Positions 1-10,919 of a stretch of DNA of 64,000 nucleotides are shown piece after piece. The DNA lies in NCBI GenBank assembly GCA_028753945.1, contig JAPNXP010000013.1, forward strand, positions 1,736,001 to 1,800,000, in the 5' to 3' direction. The notes beneath the pieces are model-generated. The model saw only the letters and a program-made list of their open reading frames with translations. It was not told the origin of the DNA and did not search any database. A program made the position numbers and the translations under genes. Position 1 is the stretch's first letter. Each line of letters opens with the position of its first letter. The DNA comes from Hexactinellida sp. DTS-2022 (lineage: Eukaryota > Porifera > Hexactinellida).

Positions 1-831
1 TAGATTCCGATGCTAGTATCGAGGCTTACTTTCTTCTTAGTATTCTTGGGACTAGAGGAACTTTCGAAGTAAGGTCTTGTGATATGGATTGGAATCTTTT
101 TGTCCTTCTTCGTTCCTAATTCAGTTTTAGAAATTGTAACATGGCTTTCTGTTGCTTTCGACACCGTGTAAGTACTTAGATGTTTCGTTTGCTTCTTTGT
201 TTTGGTCTTGTGTTTAGTTTGGGCATGTTGGTATCATGAAGATAATTATAATCGAAAGTAACCGACTAGTGTTTACTTCTTATCTTATTGTATCTTCTGC
301 TTGAGTTGTTCAAAATTGATGCAGTCCATAGCTGATTGCTGTGTAGAAGTTCTAGATCAATCGATGTTGGTAACTGCTTCGAGTTGATTATCAGGAGATG
401 GGAAAAAATGCCGTTTATACCATCGATATCATCTAGTGGATCTGTTTAGTTCAGAGAAAATCGATTCTTCCACATCAAAGTCTTCCTCATCGTTGGTTTG
501 CATGTCGTTAATGGTGGGCAAGAGAACTTGATGCCTGGACTCTCTTCCCCGCATAACTTTGAATGGAGTTTGTCCGAGGGATCTTTTATTGCAGGAGTTC
601 ATTGCAAGCACAGCCTGTTTCAGCAGTTTGGACCAATGATTCCCTATCTGGCTCTCCATTTTATTCAGTTTTTTATATATATAATTCGTAAATGGGTCTT
701 AAAATTAAATTACAAAATACTGACTGTTTCAGAATCTTGTTGTGCGCTTCGACTATGCCGTTAGCCTTTGGGTGGTAAGCACGAGTGCTACGATTGTCTA
801 TACCCAATTTCTGGTTGAATTCCTTAAATAT

Positions 832-954
832 CTGTTAAATACAATAAATAAAAATATAATAAATAAATACGAATAACAATACATACTATAATGTTAGTGT
901 GTAAAATTATTAGTTATCACTATCTAACAAGCAGTATTACATTATTCTGCTCAC
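832..954 (-). other. Putative intron in the integrase gene
   Basis: On the - strand the sequence begins GTGAGC at 954 and ends AACAG at 832, with an A/T-rich body. Removing it joins DLGKEFTSN to IFKEFNQKLGIDNRS in phase 0, matching the usual integrase spacing between D..G.EF.S and the GI...R..AYHP block. This is the best supported of the four putative introns. The others are 654-720 (GTATTT..AG), 1260-1880 (GTGAGT..AG, holding a Tc1-type MITE remnant) and 2047-2116 (GTAATA..AG, which leaves a frame slip). Confidence 0.6.
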
Positions 955-1339
955 ATTGCTTGTGAACTCTTTGCCCAGGTCGTGCTGGATAATATCAGGT
1001 AATCCCATATCGAGATAGATGTCGTTCATTTCTGAATAACTTGTTGTGAAGTCTTGGTCTTGAGAGGGCGTACTCCAACATATTTGCTCAGGTAGCATAC
1101 AGTGACTAGAATGTGTTTATAGCCGTCTTCACTCTCAGGTAGGTCGCATATAAGGTCCATTCCTATATGTCTCCACGTTTTAGACGGAGGTGGTATTGGT
1201 TGGATTTTCTTTTGCGGTTGAGGTGGCAAGGCCGCTGTCATCTGACATATATGGGACGTCTTTACTTTTATAATATAATAAAGCCATTACTATTGTATAA
1301 TTTAATATGTACTACTATGTTACAAATCTAAGTGACTAG

Positions 1340-1627
1340 TTTCTTCTAATCATTATGAATTTTGGATTATTTTCCACTGAGATACAGCCACATTTCCTTA
1401 AATGCCACTTGTCCCACAAGTAGCACGTGACATAGATACAGATAACACTTCATGGATAATTAATGGATAAACAATACTTAAAATCATAATGTTGTGATAT
1501 TTTTAATTATATTGCAAGATAAAGTCATTTGAGAGTAGTTTAATTCAGCAGGATTTATTACGCAAACGAGAAGTATATTGTAATTCAGAAGCAAAATTCA
1601 GTTCTTCAGATACTTTTGGTGGATTTG
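1340..1627 (+). mobile_element. Tc1-type MITE remnant in the integrase interval
   Basis: Shares the segment around the palindrome GCCACTTGT.CCACAAGT.GC with the complete copy at 9028-9590 and ends in a degenerate version of the same terminal repeat (ATACTTTTGGT...TTTG before TA). The left end could not be placed. Confidence 0.5.
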
Positions 1628-2557
1628 TATAGATTTAGTTAGAATGCATCATAACATTTAAAATGATTCAAAGTAAAATAGCCCAATTGTATAATAAAAA
1701 TAATAATGTTCAAATGAAACGAGATAGTTAGGAAAATTTTGTAAAGTTTGAGCAAATTACAGAAGTGGTCCTGCCAAAGATGGACTATCCTTTATGATAA
1801 TGTCACTGTAAATTGCAAGTGGTCCGGCCATGACCAAACCGCGTTCTACCTAGGAAAGTATATCCGATAATTAAACTCACATATTCTTTAACGTCTTGGG
1901 AAAACATGTGTATCTTTGCTGAACTGAATGTAGGGTCCTAATTATTCCGGGATGACCGACTTCGTCATAGAACTTCTCTTAGATGCTGTCCAACTCAGAC
2001 TGCAATGGAAGTTCCATATCTGTCTCTGTGCCTTCCACTTTACTCTCTAAAGGGAGAATTCAATTGAACCATGGTATATTTAAATATGGTTAGGGGAATA
2101 AGGAAGTCAATATTACCTTGAAAGGTCTGTTGGTTTCTCCAATAAAATAGGAATACAATCTTCTTTTGTAGTTCCATTTTGTCTGACGTGAAGCTTGAGA
2201 TGCTTTAGTATATTTTCTTCGCGAATAAAGTGAAATATTTCGTCATATTCATTTGGATTCATTTCAAAATATGAAAGGATTTGATTCTTTGTTTGTTGTA
2301 ATTGAATAAGACAATTAATGTATATATTAAGTTTCTTATATAGTTAATTAATTTGCTAATAGTATAGGGTTTCTCTATATTATGATCTCAAAATCATAGT
2401 ATTCTTAAATTCATAATAAAAAATAAAAATATGCCAAAGATTCCTTTTATAGCGTCCCAAAATATCACTGTATAATTTATAATAGCACATCCATGGTTTG
2501 CTAATCCCATGTCTCAGAATATCACGTGTCTCAAAATATCATACTGCAGGGCAAAAT

Positions 2558-2949
2558 AGTTGAATATAACAATGTGAAATTTAGTGATTACGTAATTATT
2601 CGATAATGAGTAAGCATAGTGGTAATCTGGTTTGACCAACTTGTCCGCATCATAAATGTACATGTTATAATAAATCTTTAGATTTTTAACTCTTAGAGGG
2701 TGCGAATTATGTGCCATTAGGTAATTTTCAGGATTCTCGAAATGTGACAATGTCGTCATAACTTGTCTGTGAATTAGAAATTTTGAGTGGAAACCTCAAT
2801 TTGTTGGCGAATGCCAAAGTTACCCCTATATTCCAAAAATGACATTTGAAAACCGTCCACTTTCTTCAACAACTCGTAACATACAAACAAATTTAGCACA
2901 CATATATATTTACATACACACATCCAGGTTTGTGTTTTAACAGTATATA
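2558..2949 (-). mobile_element. Helitron fragment (5' part)
   Basis: About 390 bp similar to the Helitron copies at 6385-6853 and 46641-47530. On the - strand its 5' end reads close to TCTATACTATTAAAACAC. The 3' hairpin and CTAG end are missing, so it is truncated at about 2558. Confidence 0.55.
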
Positions 2950-3039
2950 TTTTCCTAAATTTGCCATTAGACGGTTATATCCATTCCCTAAACATATTTT
3001 GTAGGATCATGCAAAGTGTTTCTTCAATTCCGGAATCCC

Positions 3040-3090
3040 GGGATTGAATGGAAAGGTCCCGAGGTTGGGATTCAACTTGTGGTTCACGTT
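3040..3090. repeat. CCCGGGATTGAA-type hAT terminal fragment
   Basis: Contains CGGAATCCCGGGATTGAA, the subterminal motif of the hAT element at 58030-60472. It is probably a short decayed end of that family; no coding part is nearby. Confidence 0.4.
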
Positions 3091-3299
3091 TATTTTCAAA
3101 TTGTCAAGTATACTGTAATTTAAAATGAACTTAGAGACTGACTTCCAAGCGTTAGATAAGTTAAACCTCTATGCAACTATGTATTCAAATTATAATGTCA
3201 TTATTTTTGTCTATTGAGAAAAGGCGTGACGGCATAGAGGTTGAGTTATCCTTCGCGAAGCTTCCGACACTGTAATTATTAGTATCGACTCGAATCAGA

Positions 3300-3550
3300 T
3301 TTGTTACCCACATTCATTTATTCCAGTCCTTAATCCGGGTGCGTGATTTTAAAGAAAATGCTGGAAGAGTGCGTGAAATTGGAATTAATTTGGGTGCGTA
3401 GTGCGTACCCAGAGTATTTATTGAACTATTTTTGGTATTTTTGGTAAATGTACTAGTTATTTTTGTCAAATTTGGGTGCGCGATTGAAAGACCTAAATCA
3501 CTTAGGGTGCGCGGATCTCTTAGAACTAAATGAAGGCGTGATTGATTCAA
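3300..3550. repeat. GGGTGCG-rich stretch
   Basis: GGGTGCG or close variants recur several times between 3338 and 3520 in otherwise A/T-rich DNA. A 78-codon - strand frame covers it, but its composition follows the repeat and it resembles no protein I know. Probably the body of an unrecognised MITE. Confidence 0.35.
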
Positions 3551-4079
3551 AATTCAATCCCCTCATACGTGTATATTAACTGTCACATTTCGCCCTTCAC
3601 TCATATACCACACGCGCTCTCATAAATATTTTTCCTTTTTTAAAATATCGAAACCTTTAGTGACGGTTTATGAAAATTGTACACTCTCATCATCATATTT
3701 TGTTGACTTAAATATTATTTGATTTATTGATAAAATTTTCAAAAAATGCTAACGACTCTTTTCATTGAGTGGTATAATAAAATACTGACTCATGCTTAGA
3801 TTGGAGTATGGCACTTGTGTAGACAGACAATTGTATACAAGACATGTGAGACTTTTGTCTACAAAAAATGAGACATTGCTGTGCAGCTTAAGCGAGATAT
3901 TTGTTGTAAGAGGCATTAGTTTGCTTAATTATTGTTGTTTTTTATTGGAAATTAACATGCGTAACATAATTGATTAGCATTACATACCTTCTAATTAAGA
4001 TTATGTATTTCAACCGTTTGTTCTTGTGGCACGCTATGACATTTTTCTAGAATTTGCGTGGCTCTAGTTAATTAAAGAT

Positions 4080-4547
4080 CAGGAGCATTTTACGGGGGCT
4101 CCATGCAGCCCCCAGTCGCTGCTCGCCACTGGATCTCGTAGGAGGAAATAGAGTAAGAAGAAGGAAGGAAAACAATAGTTAAGTTCAGGGGGGAAATTTA
4201 GAATGATCAATATGATCTTTGTGGTAAATGGTCTAAACACTGCAATTCTAAATATTGAGAGGAATATTACTGAATTCATTATTGAAAATCGATTAGATGA
4301 CCTCATCAGCTCATTTTCGCATCATAAAAACCGTGAAAATATGTAATGTATTATGTATTAAAAATTTATATAATTTGAAATGTGTTAAGTATGCAATATA
4401 TTTTGATTACTTTGGTTAGAAAACTCGATTATGTAACCTTTATTGATGATTATGTTTTTAGTAATCATTAGTTAGGTTGGATTAATATAAACTCGTCGGA
4501 GCTGAAGTTGTGGAGCCCCCACCTTGACTTGGGAACTCACGCCCCTG
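4080..4547. mobile_element. hAT-like non-autonomous element, 468 bp
   Basis: Starts CAGGAGCATTTTACGGGGGC and ends with the complement of CAGGGGCGTGAG...GGGGGCTCCA, so the termini are imperfect inverted repeats with the hAT-type CAGG start. Flanks TTAAAGAT (left) and TTCAAGAA (right) are a plausible decayed 8-bp target duplication (6 of 8 identical). It has no coding capacity. Confidence 0.5.
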
Positions 4548-4555
4548 TTCAAGAA

Positions 4556-5040
4556 AAGGGCACAATTATGAAAAATGCAAACGAGTTGAAGTTATAATAA
4601 GTGTACTATAGACGAGATCTTCGTTGTCGTCGCATACGACGACACCGAAGAGACCCTTGAAAGCTTTTTGAGCTTTTGACTCTATTCTCTAGTAATTTTC
4701 TTCACCAAGTAGACCTTTATTAATTGCATTTACTTCCTTGTGGAGATCAAATATACACATGAGGTTGTCTACAATATATTCGTAACTGGCATACTGATTT
4801 ATCATATGTTGTTGTTATTGTTGTTGTTGTATACCTACTTATAAATATTATTGACTTATAGGTTATTTTTAGCTGGAAATGAATGTCTTGTTGTGTTAAA
4901 AATATTTCTCTACATAATGTCTTAAATGGACTTGCGTAGAATCTCTCATAATTTCACTAGTAATGTTGCCGGCATTCTTTACCATACTAAATGTAAACTA
5001 AATTTACACCGAAAATTTACATTTATTAACTGGATCGTTA
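4556..5040. other. Unassigned stretch
   Basis: Holds a small hairpin at about 4616-4655 (CGTTGTCGTCG against CGACGACACCG) and a TTG/ATTGTTG microsatellite near 4808-4832. The part near 4850-4880 weakly resembles the repeat at 7700-7990. No gene is visible. Confidence 0.5.
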
Positions 5041-5043
5041 CCA

Positions 5044-5690
5044 TCGTTATATAAGGCCATACTACTGAGTAGATTTTGCTGGACCATGGATTACTTAAAG
5101 TCCATTGATTATTAGCTGACATATCTTTATCTCAATAGCTAGTAATGACAGACCTGAGAAATGCATTATAATTATAAGGAAGTTAGGAACATGATATCAA
5201 GGCATACATAACACCCTTTAGAATTGTGATATATCACCATTTGATTACGTAATCGCTATTTTTCGTGGGAATTATCGTGTTTTTATAGCCTGCTTTTAAC
5301 ATAGTTAAACGCCTGCTTTTAACATAGTTAAACGCGATATAAATGTTCAAAATTGGAACTTGAGGATGTCCATAACTAGTTGAATGAAATATATCAAAAT
5401 TATAAATGGAATGTTGACACATTCCTCGGTATCCAGGAAAATGCATATTTCTTTAAATGAGCCATAACTTAAAAACTATCTATTTTATGTTAACTATGCT
5501 AGTACTGATCTATCCGCAATTGGTAACTTCCTATTCATTGATAATACATTTTCTAGGCCTAACTTCAATAATCTTTGAGATAATGAGATTCTTAGCACTT
5601 AATTCTTTATATGGTAATAATCTCATTATCTCAAAAAAATTGAAGTTAGGCCTAGAAAATGTCATATTATTCGATACAAATATATGAGCA
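5044..5690. repeat. Dispersed repeat R1 with terminal hairpin
   Basis: 5044-5480 matches 22927-23340 closely over about 410 bp. It holds a 23-25 bp direct duplication (GCCTGCTTTTAACATAGTTA at 5289 and 5312). It is followed by a near-perfect hairpin: arm 5541-5590 pairs with arm 5619-5668 (TTTCTAGGCCTAACTTCAAT in one arm, its complement in the other). One arm of the hairpin recurs at about 24280-24330, beyond two MITEs inserted in the second copy. R1 ends just before PTP exon A. Class unknown; no coding capacity. Confidence 0.6.
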
Positions 5691-5717
5691 AATTATGTTC
5701 CTTTTTTTCTATAATAG

Positions 5718-5815
5718 GGCCGCTGAATAATACAATTGGGGATATGTGGAGACTTATATGGCAGCAGAAAATTGAAGTTATTGTAATGTTAACCAAGTTA
5801 AAAGAAGGTGAAAAG
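5718..5815 (+). CDS. PTP catalytic domain exon A (GP-NT-DMWR / VIVMLTKL block)
   Basis: Acceptor TAG at 5715-5717 and donor GTTTGT at 5816. The exon enters with two bases of a split Gly codon (phase 1 intron upstream) and leaves in phase 0. It encodes PLNNTIGDMWRLIWQQKIEV followed by IVMLTKLKEGEK. This is the conserved PTP block that follows YIATQG and packs the core beta-sheet, normally written GP..NT..DFWR..W......IVMLT. No stop occurs in frame. The preceding exon should end in ..ATQ plus one G; I did not find it in 1-5700, so it is probably upstream of the window. Confidence 0.88.
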
Positions 5816-6384
5816 GTTTGTACATATTTCTTAATATAATCAATACTGGAAATTATGTTGCAGGGTTATAAAACTCCTATACAAAAACAATCTAAATTTA
5901 CTCCTTGTTTTTGAGGTATTAACTCAAAGAGTTTTCTTTATGTCTATTTTTCTTTAACCCCAAATGTATATCATTTGTGTCATCATACCATCTATTTTGA
6001 AAAAATGTTCTCTCTCGGTCATTCTATTCGGAAATCTAGCTTGCTAAATATTCAAGGACATACTCTGACGGGTTTAACCCTGATAAATGAACAATTTTAA
6101 ATTAACCAGAACGTCGATTGGTGAAAACATTCTCATCACTAATTAATACTAATACATAACCTATTTTATATTTAGATTAAAATTACTATGCCAAATTAAA
6201 AAAGCTAATCCTGCTTCATTTAATTGTTCATTATATAATATCACTCTTTTATTTGATACGGATCACGTATAATACGTATAATGAAATACTTGTTAAACGT
6301 ATCCCTACTTATAAAATATCGCTCATGTAATTTGCTTTAACCAACTTTAGATTTAATCGATATTCTTTTTATTTATATATTATA

Positions 6385-6853
6385 CTAGCGCGCTTCGCTT
6401 TCCAGGTCGCTTCGCGGCAGAGCACAACCACACACCAACCGCATTGCGGTTGTTGAATGGTTTAATTAATACTTCTAACGTTAATTATACTGAATTAGGC
6501 CTATAGTAGTCAAATTTAACAATGTGAAATTTAGTGATTATGTAATAATGCGATATTGAGTAAGCATATTGGTAATGTGGTGTGAGCACCGTCTCCGCAT
6601 CATTAATGTGCTTGTTCTAATAAAATCTCAGATTATATCTCTTAGAGGGCGCGAATTATGTGCGATTAAGTTAATTTTAATGCTTCTCGAAAAGTGACAA
6701 TATATTCTAAGTTTTAAGGTTGTAGAAATTTCAAGTGGAAAGTTCATCTTGTCGGGGGCTAAAGTCGACCCTATATGTCAAAAATCAGATTTGGAAATCG
6801 CCCAGTTTCTTCAATAAACTCAGAAGATACAAATAGATAGATATATAGATACA
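6385..6853 (-). mobile_element. Helitron, non-autonomous, 5' truncated
   Basis: On the - strand it ends ...GCGAAGCGCGCTAG followed by T, the CTRR|T end of Helitrons. Just before it is a hairpin of the CCACACACCAACCGC / GCGGTTG type, one arm now shortened. The body matches 46641-47530. The 5' side is cut at 6854, where a TAGGCGCC element begins. Confidence 0.65.
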
Positions 6854-7168
6854 TAGGCGCCGAAACTTTCCAGTGCCAGGGGGGTGTAACTTTACATTTA
6901 AATGTAAAAGGTCAGAAAACGATTCCTATGTTTGCTAAAAAACAATTATGTTGGACAGGTATGATTGTATACATACATATAAATCATCCAATGTTATTTA
7001 GAAAAACTCCTTATGGAAATATAATTTTCTATGGGTCTATGTTCTACACGACGTGTAACATTAAAGAAAATGTATAATCAGTATACCCACCCTGACCAGG
7101 AGGGGTTGAAACCCTACCTGCAAAAACCAGGAAGGGTAACCCCCCTGCCCCCCCTCTTTCGGCGCCTA
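6854..7168. mobile_element. TAGGCGCCGAAA inverted-repeat MITE, 315 bp
   Basis: Both ends read TAGGCGCCGAAA and continue into G-rich tracts (CAGGGGGGTGTAAC on the left; the complement of GGTAACCCCCCTG on the right). No clear target duplication. The two overlapping reading frames across it (7031-7280) are artefacts of its G/C-rich body. A related element is nested at 18870-19105. Confidence 0.6.
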
Positions 7169-7230
7169 TGGTACCAGTCATTGTATTTATCAGACCCGGG
7201 ACAATTCCCAGTACCACACTGCCCGGATAG

Positions 7231-7432
7231 GGGATGAAATTGCGCCTAAACAGCTTACCCACAAATGCTGAGATTCTCAAAAGTGGTTCTAATGGACTCG
7301 CAATGGTTGATTACCCCTTGTACAACCAAAATAATATCAATAGGAAGCATATTTATCCTATAATTATATTTTCAAGCTGGCCTTCTATTCTTTGGCATTC
7401 TGGGTGACATACACGGCCGTATATTAAGTAGG
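7231..7432. mobile_element. P-type MITE, single end
   Basis: Similar to the right half of the 759-bp element at 62349-63107 (GCGCCTAAACAGCTTA..., TTCTCAAAAGTGGTT, ACTCGCAATGGTTGATTA) and ending CCGTATATTAAGTAGGACATG. The opposite terminal repeat is absent, so only one end survives. Confidence 0.6.
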
Positions 7433-7699
7433 ACATGCCATAGCCTACTATATAAAGGCCATTTCACTGCTTTGTACCAGGGATAAGATAAAGGCGGGTT
7501 TATTTTTATAACTGTAACCAATTACCTGATTAATACTAGACTCATTATATCAACTACACATATAAAGTTTTATATATGGGTCATAGTTGTCTCCCAACAT
7601 AAATTCAAGCTCAAGTATTATTATTACATGCAAACTAGATAGTATAATTATGAAAACTAAGCAAATATTTAGAAGAATCTCTCATGATTTTCTTTGGGG

Positions 7700-7990
7700 C
7701 AGGTAGTACACAGTGGGCATTTTCAGGGGTATAAGTGGAAATAGGAAAACTATGCTAGATAGACTCTAATGAAGTATTATTGACATATAGGTTATCGGTA
7801 GCTGCAAACCGAATGGCAACATCAAAAATGATATATGTAGTCTCCTAACAGTAGTTTTGGACGATCAATGGTAAATTCATGATTTATTATATTTTTGGTT
7901 TTGTAACAATCATATATTAATAACCCATGATTATTGATAATACATCTTAAACTTGGGTAAAATAATTGGAATGTTAGTCTTATCCCAGGT
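7700..7990. repeat. Dispersed repeat R2
   Basis: Inverted copy of about 17985-18215: shared blocks include ACTATGCTAGATAGACTCTA, GGTTATCGGTAGCTGCAAAC and the AATAATCATGGGT region. Class unknown, no coding capacity. The rest of 7433-9027 shows nothing I can identify. Confidence 0.55.
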
Positions 7991-9027
7991 ATTCTATATT
8001 TCATTGAATTTATAGAAGGATAGATGGATGCTGAGTGTAACTATCGCACGTCCAATTACTCTTAGAAACCCTAGATAGTTTTAGGTAGCATAGTTGTACA
8101 CTATGGAACATTGCTAGGGCCTAAATTTCTTCCGGATCTCATAGAATTATTTACAGAAATTCAAAAGCATGGATGAATAAAAAAGTTGATATACTGATTG
8201 AGAGATTTGACTTTGAAGATAATAGACTGTTTAAGTGCCCTCTCATTTTCCAGGACTTGACACACCAATACATTTTAGTTTACATCTGTAATCTCGGACC
8301 TTAAAGAATCTCGTTCCTTGAGACGAACTCCCTTCCAAGAGTGTTGATTAATCAATCAATGTCCATATCTATCGGTTTTCAAACATACAGATGATTGAGA
8401 CGTTCGCGAGGGTTCCACGATTATAGCACTCTAACTTGAAGAAACTTGTCAATAGTAATAATGTTTTGGACTGAAATGACAATATTTGATGTATTATTGA
8501 CAATATAAATGCGGTATCAAGGTGCCAAAAACAATCCTTGAGATCTTAATGTCAGATTATTTAGAGACAGTGAATTTTCTCTGTTCTTCTTCGTACAAGT
8601 CAACACTCGGTTTCATTTCCTATATACAATAGCATACAACATGTTAAAATACAAAACTTTTACATTTAGCACAACTTGACATACTTGGATCTGTAAATCA
8701 TGCTCCTTTTGTCTCTATCAAGCCGCTGATACTTGATAGTGCAGTGTGATTAAGACGATCAGGGCCACCAGGAAGGTATTTAGGTACTGCGCCTCACTTC
8801 AATGTAGCTTTTATTGGTCGTATCTTCGTTTGGCCATCAATGTCAAGATAACTTTGTGTGTCAATGATATCAACAGGATCAAAGTGTTTAGCACAAACGA
8901 AAATGTTTTCAGTGTGTGAAGATCTAGTACATAATTACGTATTATTATTAAATGAGGTTAGTGATGTTAAGCTTAAAGTAAAACTGGAAAAGTAATTAAT
9001 TAAGATTGTACAACTAGTAAAGATATA

Positions 9028-9590
9028 CACTGACCGGCCAAAAGTATTTGAACAGCAATAATTTGTATTTATATATTCAAGCTTCTAGCAGCATAATAGC
9101 ATTGATGGATTCATTAACACTGCTATATACATACTACGATATTTAAAGTACAATAAAATAGCAATTTTTTTGAATTCACATTTATATGGAGGTGTTAAAC
9201 TCACTAACTATATAATTAGCTAATTAAATATATAATTTCTGAAGATCAAAATGTGATGGGAATATAGAAGTTCTGATGCAGATTTGAATTCTACATGGTC
9301 GAATTACTGTGGGTGCATAATTTCAAATCATTATGTTCATTTTCTAGTGAAATACAGCCACATTGCCATTTCTGCCACTTGTGCCACAAGTGGCATGTGG
9401 CAGATACACTTATGCCACTTGATGGATATTGACTATAGTGACGTCAATTCAAAATATTTTGTAATTTATAAATATAGCAAAATATTTATAATCATTTCAG
9501 AGTTGTTTAAACCGCCGTTAATAAGTTACCAGACGACTATTGTGTCTGCAATAAAATTCCAATTGTTCAAATACTTTTGGCTGGTTAGTG
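9028..9590. mobile_element. Tc1/mariner-type MITE, 563 bp, complete
   Basis: Terminal inverted repeats CACTGACCGGCCAAAAGTAT and CACTAACCAGCCAAAAGTAT, flanked by TA on both sides, the Tc1/mariner signature. The body carries the palindrome TGCCACTTGTGCCACAAGTG near 9375. It has no transposase. The 131-codon frame at 9284-9679 lies inside and beyond it and is not a gene. Related copies: 1340-1627 and 43583-45249. Confidence 0.8.
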
Positions 9591-9592
9591 TA

Positions 9593-10165
9593 CTCACCAT
9601 CTCTAAGCAGAAAAAGTTTCCATTTATGGACAATTTCATGCGGCTCAGAAGGAATGTGAATACTACAACACCACTATGATCTCTATAGTATCCAGTAGCA
9701 CATCTGGAGTTGGGCATGAGTCCAGGATATAAATATCAAGGAGTTAGCATTATAAATCAAAGTATAAATGAATTAAAGAGAAATTGTAATTAGAATAGCT
9801 AATATTTACATAGACGAATCTCGTTAACTATATTTCTAACCCAGATAAGCATTTTAGTTTTAATCAAACCGTATTTAGTGTATCCAGTAACTGTTACTAT
9901 GACTATATTTGACCGATTTATTTTCAATTCATCAGTGCTAATAATTTTCTTATTGTTTTGCTGTCATTTAAATTTTCCTTGATATGCAAGTTTTCATACT
10001 TTTTTTATTCAAATACAACTCAAATATATCTATCGCTTTATCAATCGCTATATATATTTTCAATACAAATTCCGCATGAACAGAAATGTAGAATTTAATT
10101 ATTCAGTCGTCTTTCTTTTATATACATCCTTGTGTCTACATTTCGACTAGTATCTTTTTTTGTAG
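9593..10165. other. Intron sequence with nothing recognised
   Basis: A/T-rich PTP intron between the Tc1-type MITE and exon B. A pyrimidine-rich run precedes the exon B acceptor. Confidence 0.5.
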
Positions 10166-10285
10166 ATTAAATGTTCCTGTTATTGGCCTGAGGAAGACTC
10201 TTTTTTAACTCTTGGACCATTCATTATCTATCATACCTCAACAAAAACTACTCAGTGCTTTATTAAGAGAACTTTTGTTATTGAG
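10166..10285 (+). CDS. PTP catalytic domain exon B (KC--YWP block)
   Basis: Acceptor TTTGTAG just before 10166 and donor GTAAGT at 10286; 120 bp, exactly 40 codons, phase 0 at both ends. It begins IKCSCYWPEED, the universally conserved KC..YWP segment of classical PTPs, continues through a beta-strand region (LGPFIIYHTS) and ends CFIKRTFVIE, matching the Y.IR.F.. strand. It joins in phase to exon A upstream and exon C downstream. The intron before it is 4350 bp and the one after is 19.7 kb. Confidence 0.9.
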
Positions 10286-10919
10286 GTAAGTTTTAACAGT
10301 ATATAAGCATAAAATTAATTTTAGATTTTTTTTCAACTTTTCCCCATACAGTCGCAACAGGTTTATCTCACCAATTCTTTGCATGGAAGTAACGTAAGAA
10401 AATCTGATATAAATAAGAAACTTATTGAAATTGAAACAATATTGGATATCTTTGCAAATTTAGAATTGATTGTCAGTTCTTAACAGCGATTAGTTAGTAA
10501 ACTCGGTCTTAGAAAACACTTTTCGACTTTATAACTAAAATAATTCATGGTTTTCAATATACGTCTTCAATGTTTATTTGCTCTTTTATTTTGTTGATTT
10601 TTTATTAGTTTGCTAATTTTTCTTTTATTCTCATTCTCCTTTTATTCCTGAACTCATCTAATTCCAATCTTGCCAATGTTATTAACATTATTGAAATATA
10701 ATTGAAAATCATAGTAATTGAATATTTATTTTGGAAAAAAAAGTGATTAACGAGGAATATCTCATTTAAATTAAATAGGACTAGTTCGAATTTGTGATAT
10801 TTTTAACTAGAAAGATCCGCCTTGAATTCCTTTGTCCAACAATACTAAGACTTACAATTTCCTAATTTAGTCTCAATTTATAAATTTTTAAACTAAACCA
10901 TTCACATTTACCATTTAAT

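Larger units (their letters stand above)
1..2300 (-). pseudogene. Gypsy-type integrase gene with apparent short introns (Ginger-like or domesticated), decayed
   Basis: Reading down the - strand: a leader segment (NPNEYDEIFHFIREENIL, near 2110-2280), the zinc-binding region (FYDEVGHPGIIRT near 1940-1985, then SHICQ near 1245), and the DDE integrase core (WRHIGMDLICDLPESEDGYK at about 1130-1180, then GLPDIIQHDLGKEFTSN, AYHPKANGIVEAHNKILK). The integrase C-terminal part (SQIGNHWSKLLKQAVLAMNS) and a basic Lys/Ser/Thr-rich tail run to the window edge. These blocks sit in frame only if four intervals with GT..AG edges are removed: 2047-2116, 1260-1880, 832-954 and 654-720. One HPG-block stop (TAA near 1980) and a 1-bp frame slip show decay. 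Gypsy retrotransposons do not carry such introns, whereas Ginger DNA transposons and GIN-type host genes do. No reverse transcriptase was seen nearby. Confidence 0.6.

Noticed and set aside
1260..1880. Treating the 620-bp interval purely as a transposon insertion in the integrase
   Set aside because: It has GTGAGT at the start and an AG end, and a MITE inside accounts only for part of its length; kept as a putative intron with a MITE, at moderate confidence.
1..5717. Upstream PTP exon (..DYINAS..YIATQ)
   Set aside because: Looked for it on the + strand and found no such segment with a matching phase-1 donor.
7031..7280. Overlapping 68- and 78-codon frames
   Set aside because: Lie over TAGGCGCC and P-type MITE sequence; no motif.
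9284..9679. 131-codon frame
   Set aside because: Covers the right half of a Tc1-type MITE and its flank; reads across the terminal repeat.
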